The translations under genes were made by a program, and so were the position numbers. From positions 1 to 5,711 of the forward strand of contig JAUWVG010000187.1 of the NCBI GenBank assembly GCA_030617525.1: a DNA stretch of 5,711 bases. The letters are read 5' to 3'. How positions within the stretch are numbered: the stretch's first letter is position 1; each line of letters starts with the position of its first letter. Of the stretch, positions 4,519-5,711 are shown piece by piece. A model generated the notes under the pieces. The model was not told the origin of the DNA, made no database searches, and saw only the letters and a list, made by a program, of their open reading frames with translations. This DNA is from Candidatus Aminicenantota bacterium. GTDB lineage: Bacteria > Acidobacteriota > Aminicenantia > Aminicenantales > Aminicenantaceae.

Positions 4519-5517
4519 ATGAAAGCCATTCAAGTAAATAACCTGACAAAAAACTTTAACGGCGTTGTCGCTGTGGACAATATCACCTTCGACGTCGATA
4601 CCGGGGAGCTTTTTGGCCTTCTTGGTCCGAACGGGGCCGGAAAGACGACGACAATCAATATGCTGTCTACACTCCTGAAAAAAACATCCGGTTCAGCGAC
4701 TGTTGCCGGCTTTGATATTTCTAAGGATAAAGACGATGTCCGGCGCAGTATTGGTGTTGTTTTCCAAGAGCCGGCGCTGGACAGCAAACTGACCGGGCGA
4801 GAAAACCTTGAATTCCATTCCATGATGTACGGGATCGGAAAAGAGGACCGGAAGGCAAGAATCAAGGACGTTATCAACCTGGTCGACCTGGCTGAAAAGG
4901 AACGTGTTTTGGTGGAGAAATATTCTGGAGGCATGAAAAGACGCCTGGAAATCGCACGCGGATTGATCCACAGGCCAAAGGTGCTGTTTTTGGATGAACC
5001 TACACTTGGGCTCGATGCACAGACCAGGCGCCATATCTGGGATTACATAAAAAAACTCAATAGAGAAACGGATGTCACGATCATACTGACCACTCATTAC
5101 ATGGAAGAGGCCGATTTCTTGTGCACCCGGATTGCTATCATGGACCAGGGGAAATTTGTAGCCCTGGACTCACCAACCAAGTTAAAGGATATTCTTGGAG
5201 GTGATGTTGTCACTCTTGAAATTGAGGGCAGAGCGGATGAATTGATCGATTTGATGGAAAGCCTGGAATGGATAAAAACTTTGACCCAACACAACAACCA
5301 CTTGAGTCTCACCCTGGAGAAAGGGGAGAGGCGTATTCCGGAATTGATTAAGCTGGCCAATAAAAATAATGTCCAGGTTACATGTGTGCAACTGCGGAAA
5401 CCCAGCCTTGAGGATGTGTTCCTTCATTATACAGGCCGAATGATTAGGCAGGAGGAAGCCAACCAGACTGAACGGAATAAGGCCATGATGAGAGGACGTA
5501 TGGGGCGAAGACGATGA
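4519..5517 (+). CDS. ABC transporter ATP-binding protein, DrrA-type exporter
   Basis: This 332-residue nucleotide-binding subunit hydrolyses ATP at the cytoplasmic face of the inner membrane to power an ABC-2 type exporter. All core motifs are intact: Walker A GPNGAGKT (36-43), Q-loop Gln83 in VFQEP, signature YSGGMKRR (135-142), Walker B VLFLDEP (155-161) with catalytic Glu160, D-loop GLDAQ (164-168) and switch His193 in LTTHYMEEAD. The C-terminal region (about 230-305) resembles the DUF4162-like accessory domain of the DrrA (daunorubicin resistance) group and ends with KPSLEDVFLHYTGR. The last 25 residues are a polar, Arg-rich tail (MMRGRMGRRR). The family exports drugs, lipids or polysaccharides; the substrate here cannot be told. 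The stop overlaps the start of the permease gene (ATGA), implying one operon with translational coupling. The ATG start gives the normal family N-terminus (KAIQVNNLTKNF). Confidence 0.95.
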   Translation: MKAIQVNNLTKNFNGVVAVDNITFDVDTGELFGLLGPNGAGKTTTINMLSTLLKKTSGSATVAGFDISKDKDDVRRSIGVVFQEPALDSKLTGRENLEFHSMMYGIGKEDRKARIKDVINLVDLAEKERVLVEKYSGGMKRRLEIARGLIHRPKVLFLDEPTLGLDAQTRRHIWDYIKKLNRETDVTIILTTHYMEEADFLCTRIAIMDQGKFVALDSPTKLKDILGGDVVTLEIEGRADELIDLMESLEWIKTLTQHNNHLSLTLEKGERRIPELIKLANKNNVQVTCVQLRKPSLEDVFLHYTGRMIRQEEANQTERNKAMMRGRMGRRR

Positions 5518-5711
5518 TCAGCCGAACTGCGATTTATGTTCTGTGGCTTCGGGAGATGAAACGGTTTCTCCGTGCGAAATCCCGGATAGTTGGGACTGTG
5601 GCCATGCCTCTTTTCTTTTTGCTTTTTTTGGGCATGGGATTCAGGAGAATTGCTATTCCGGGGATGAGTGAGGATATGGACTATCTCCGTTATCTTGTCC
5701 CAGGGATTTTA
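5514..5711 (+). CDS. ABC-2 type transporter permease, N-terminal part
   Basis: The first 66 codons of a permease run in frame to the window end, so the gene is truncated by the window, not broken. The protein begins MISRTAIYVLWLREMKRFLR, a cytoplasmic amphipathic N-terminus typical of DrrB/ABC-2 permeases. A first membrane helix follows at about 27-43 (MPLFFLLFLGMGF), then an outside loop, and then YLRYLVPGIL, the family motif that opens the second helix. The ATG overlaps the TGA of the ATPase gene by ATGA. There is no strong independent ribosome site, so translation is probably coupled. It would form the membrane channel partner of the ATPase, usually as a dimer or a pair of related permeases. 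Confidence 0.88.
   Translation, partial: MISRTAIYVLWLREMKRFLRAKSRIVGTVAMPLFFLLFLGMGFRRIAIPGMSEDMDYLRYLVPGIL

Noticed and set aside
4530..5427. Several minus-strand open frames across the ABC ATPase gene
   Set aside because: All are shadows of a gene whose ATPase motifs are complete and in order.

Overview
The window is bacterial chromosomal DNA of moderate to low GC, with strong Shine-Dalgarno sites (GGAGG or AAGGAG) in front of several genes and AT-rich intergenic regions. The gene mix is a secreted PQQ-type beta-propeller with calcium-binding EF-hands, a signal-peptide orphan, small unassigned membrane proteins and a DrrA/DrrB-type ABC exporter. This fits an uncultured environmental lineage such as Acidobacteriota/Aminicenantes or a similar phylum, but no rRNA or phylogenetic marker is present and that placement is a weak inference. 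No tRNA, rRNA, CRISPR array, transposase or phage gene was seen.

Layout. Bases 1-513 hold no convincing intact gene; the minus strand has a coding-like open frame (91-420) with no good start, probably a gene remnant. On the minus strand, 1632-514 encodes an exported 372-residue protein of unknown family, and 2191-1853 encodes a small protein of 112 residues with about four membrane helices. Between them (1633-1852) lies a hairpin-rich AT-rich spacer with a candidate terminator. The region 2192-2326 is a divergent control region: an extended -10 promoter drives the minus-strand membrane gene almost leaderlessly, and a TTGACA/TATCCT promoter faces right.

On the plus strand, 2327-3802 encodes a secreted PQQ-like beta-propeller carrying an EF-hand insert. 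It is followed by a 172-base spacer whose last 90 bases are a chain of overlapping perfect inverted repeats reaching the ribosome binding site of the next gene. That gene (3975-4439) encodes a 154-residue exported or membrane protein with a G8 tract in its coding sequence. Next come an ABC-transporter ATPase (4519-5517) and, overlapping its stop codon by ATGA, an ABC-2 type permease (from 5514) cut off by the window end. These last two form one translationally coupled efflux unit.

The most unusual signal is the structured region 3881-3974. It could be a palindromic operator over a promoter, or a structured mRNA leader with alternative pairings that can hide the Shine-Dalgarno site. Apart from the ABC pair, the genes show no obvious shared pathway.
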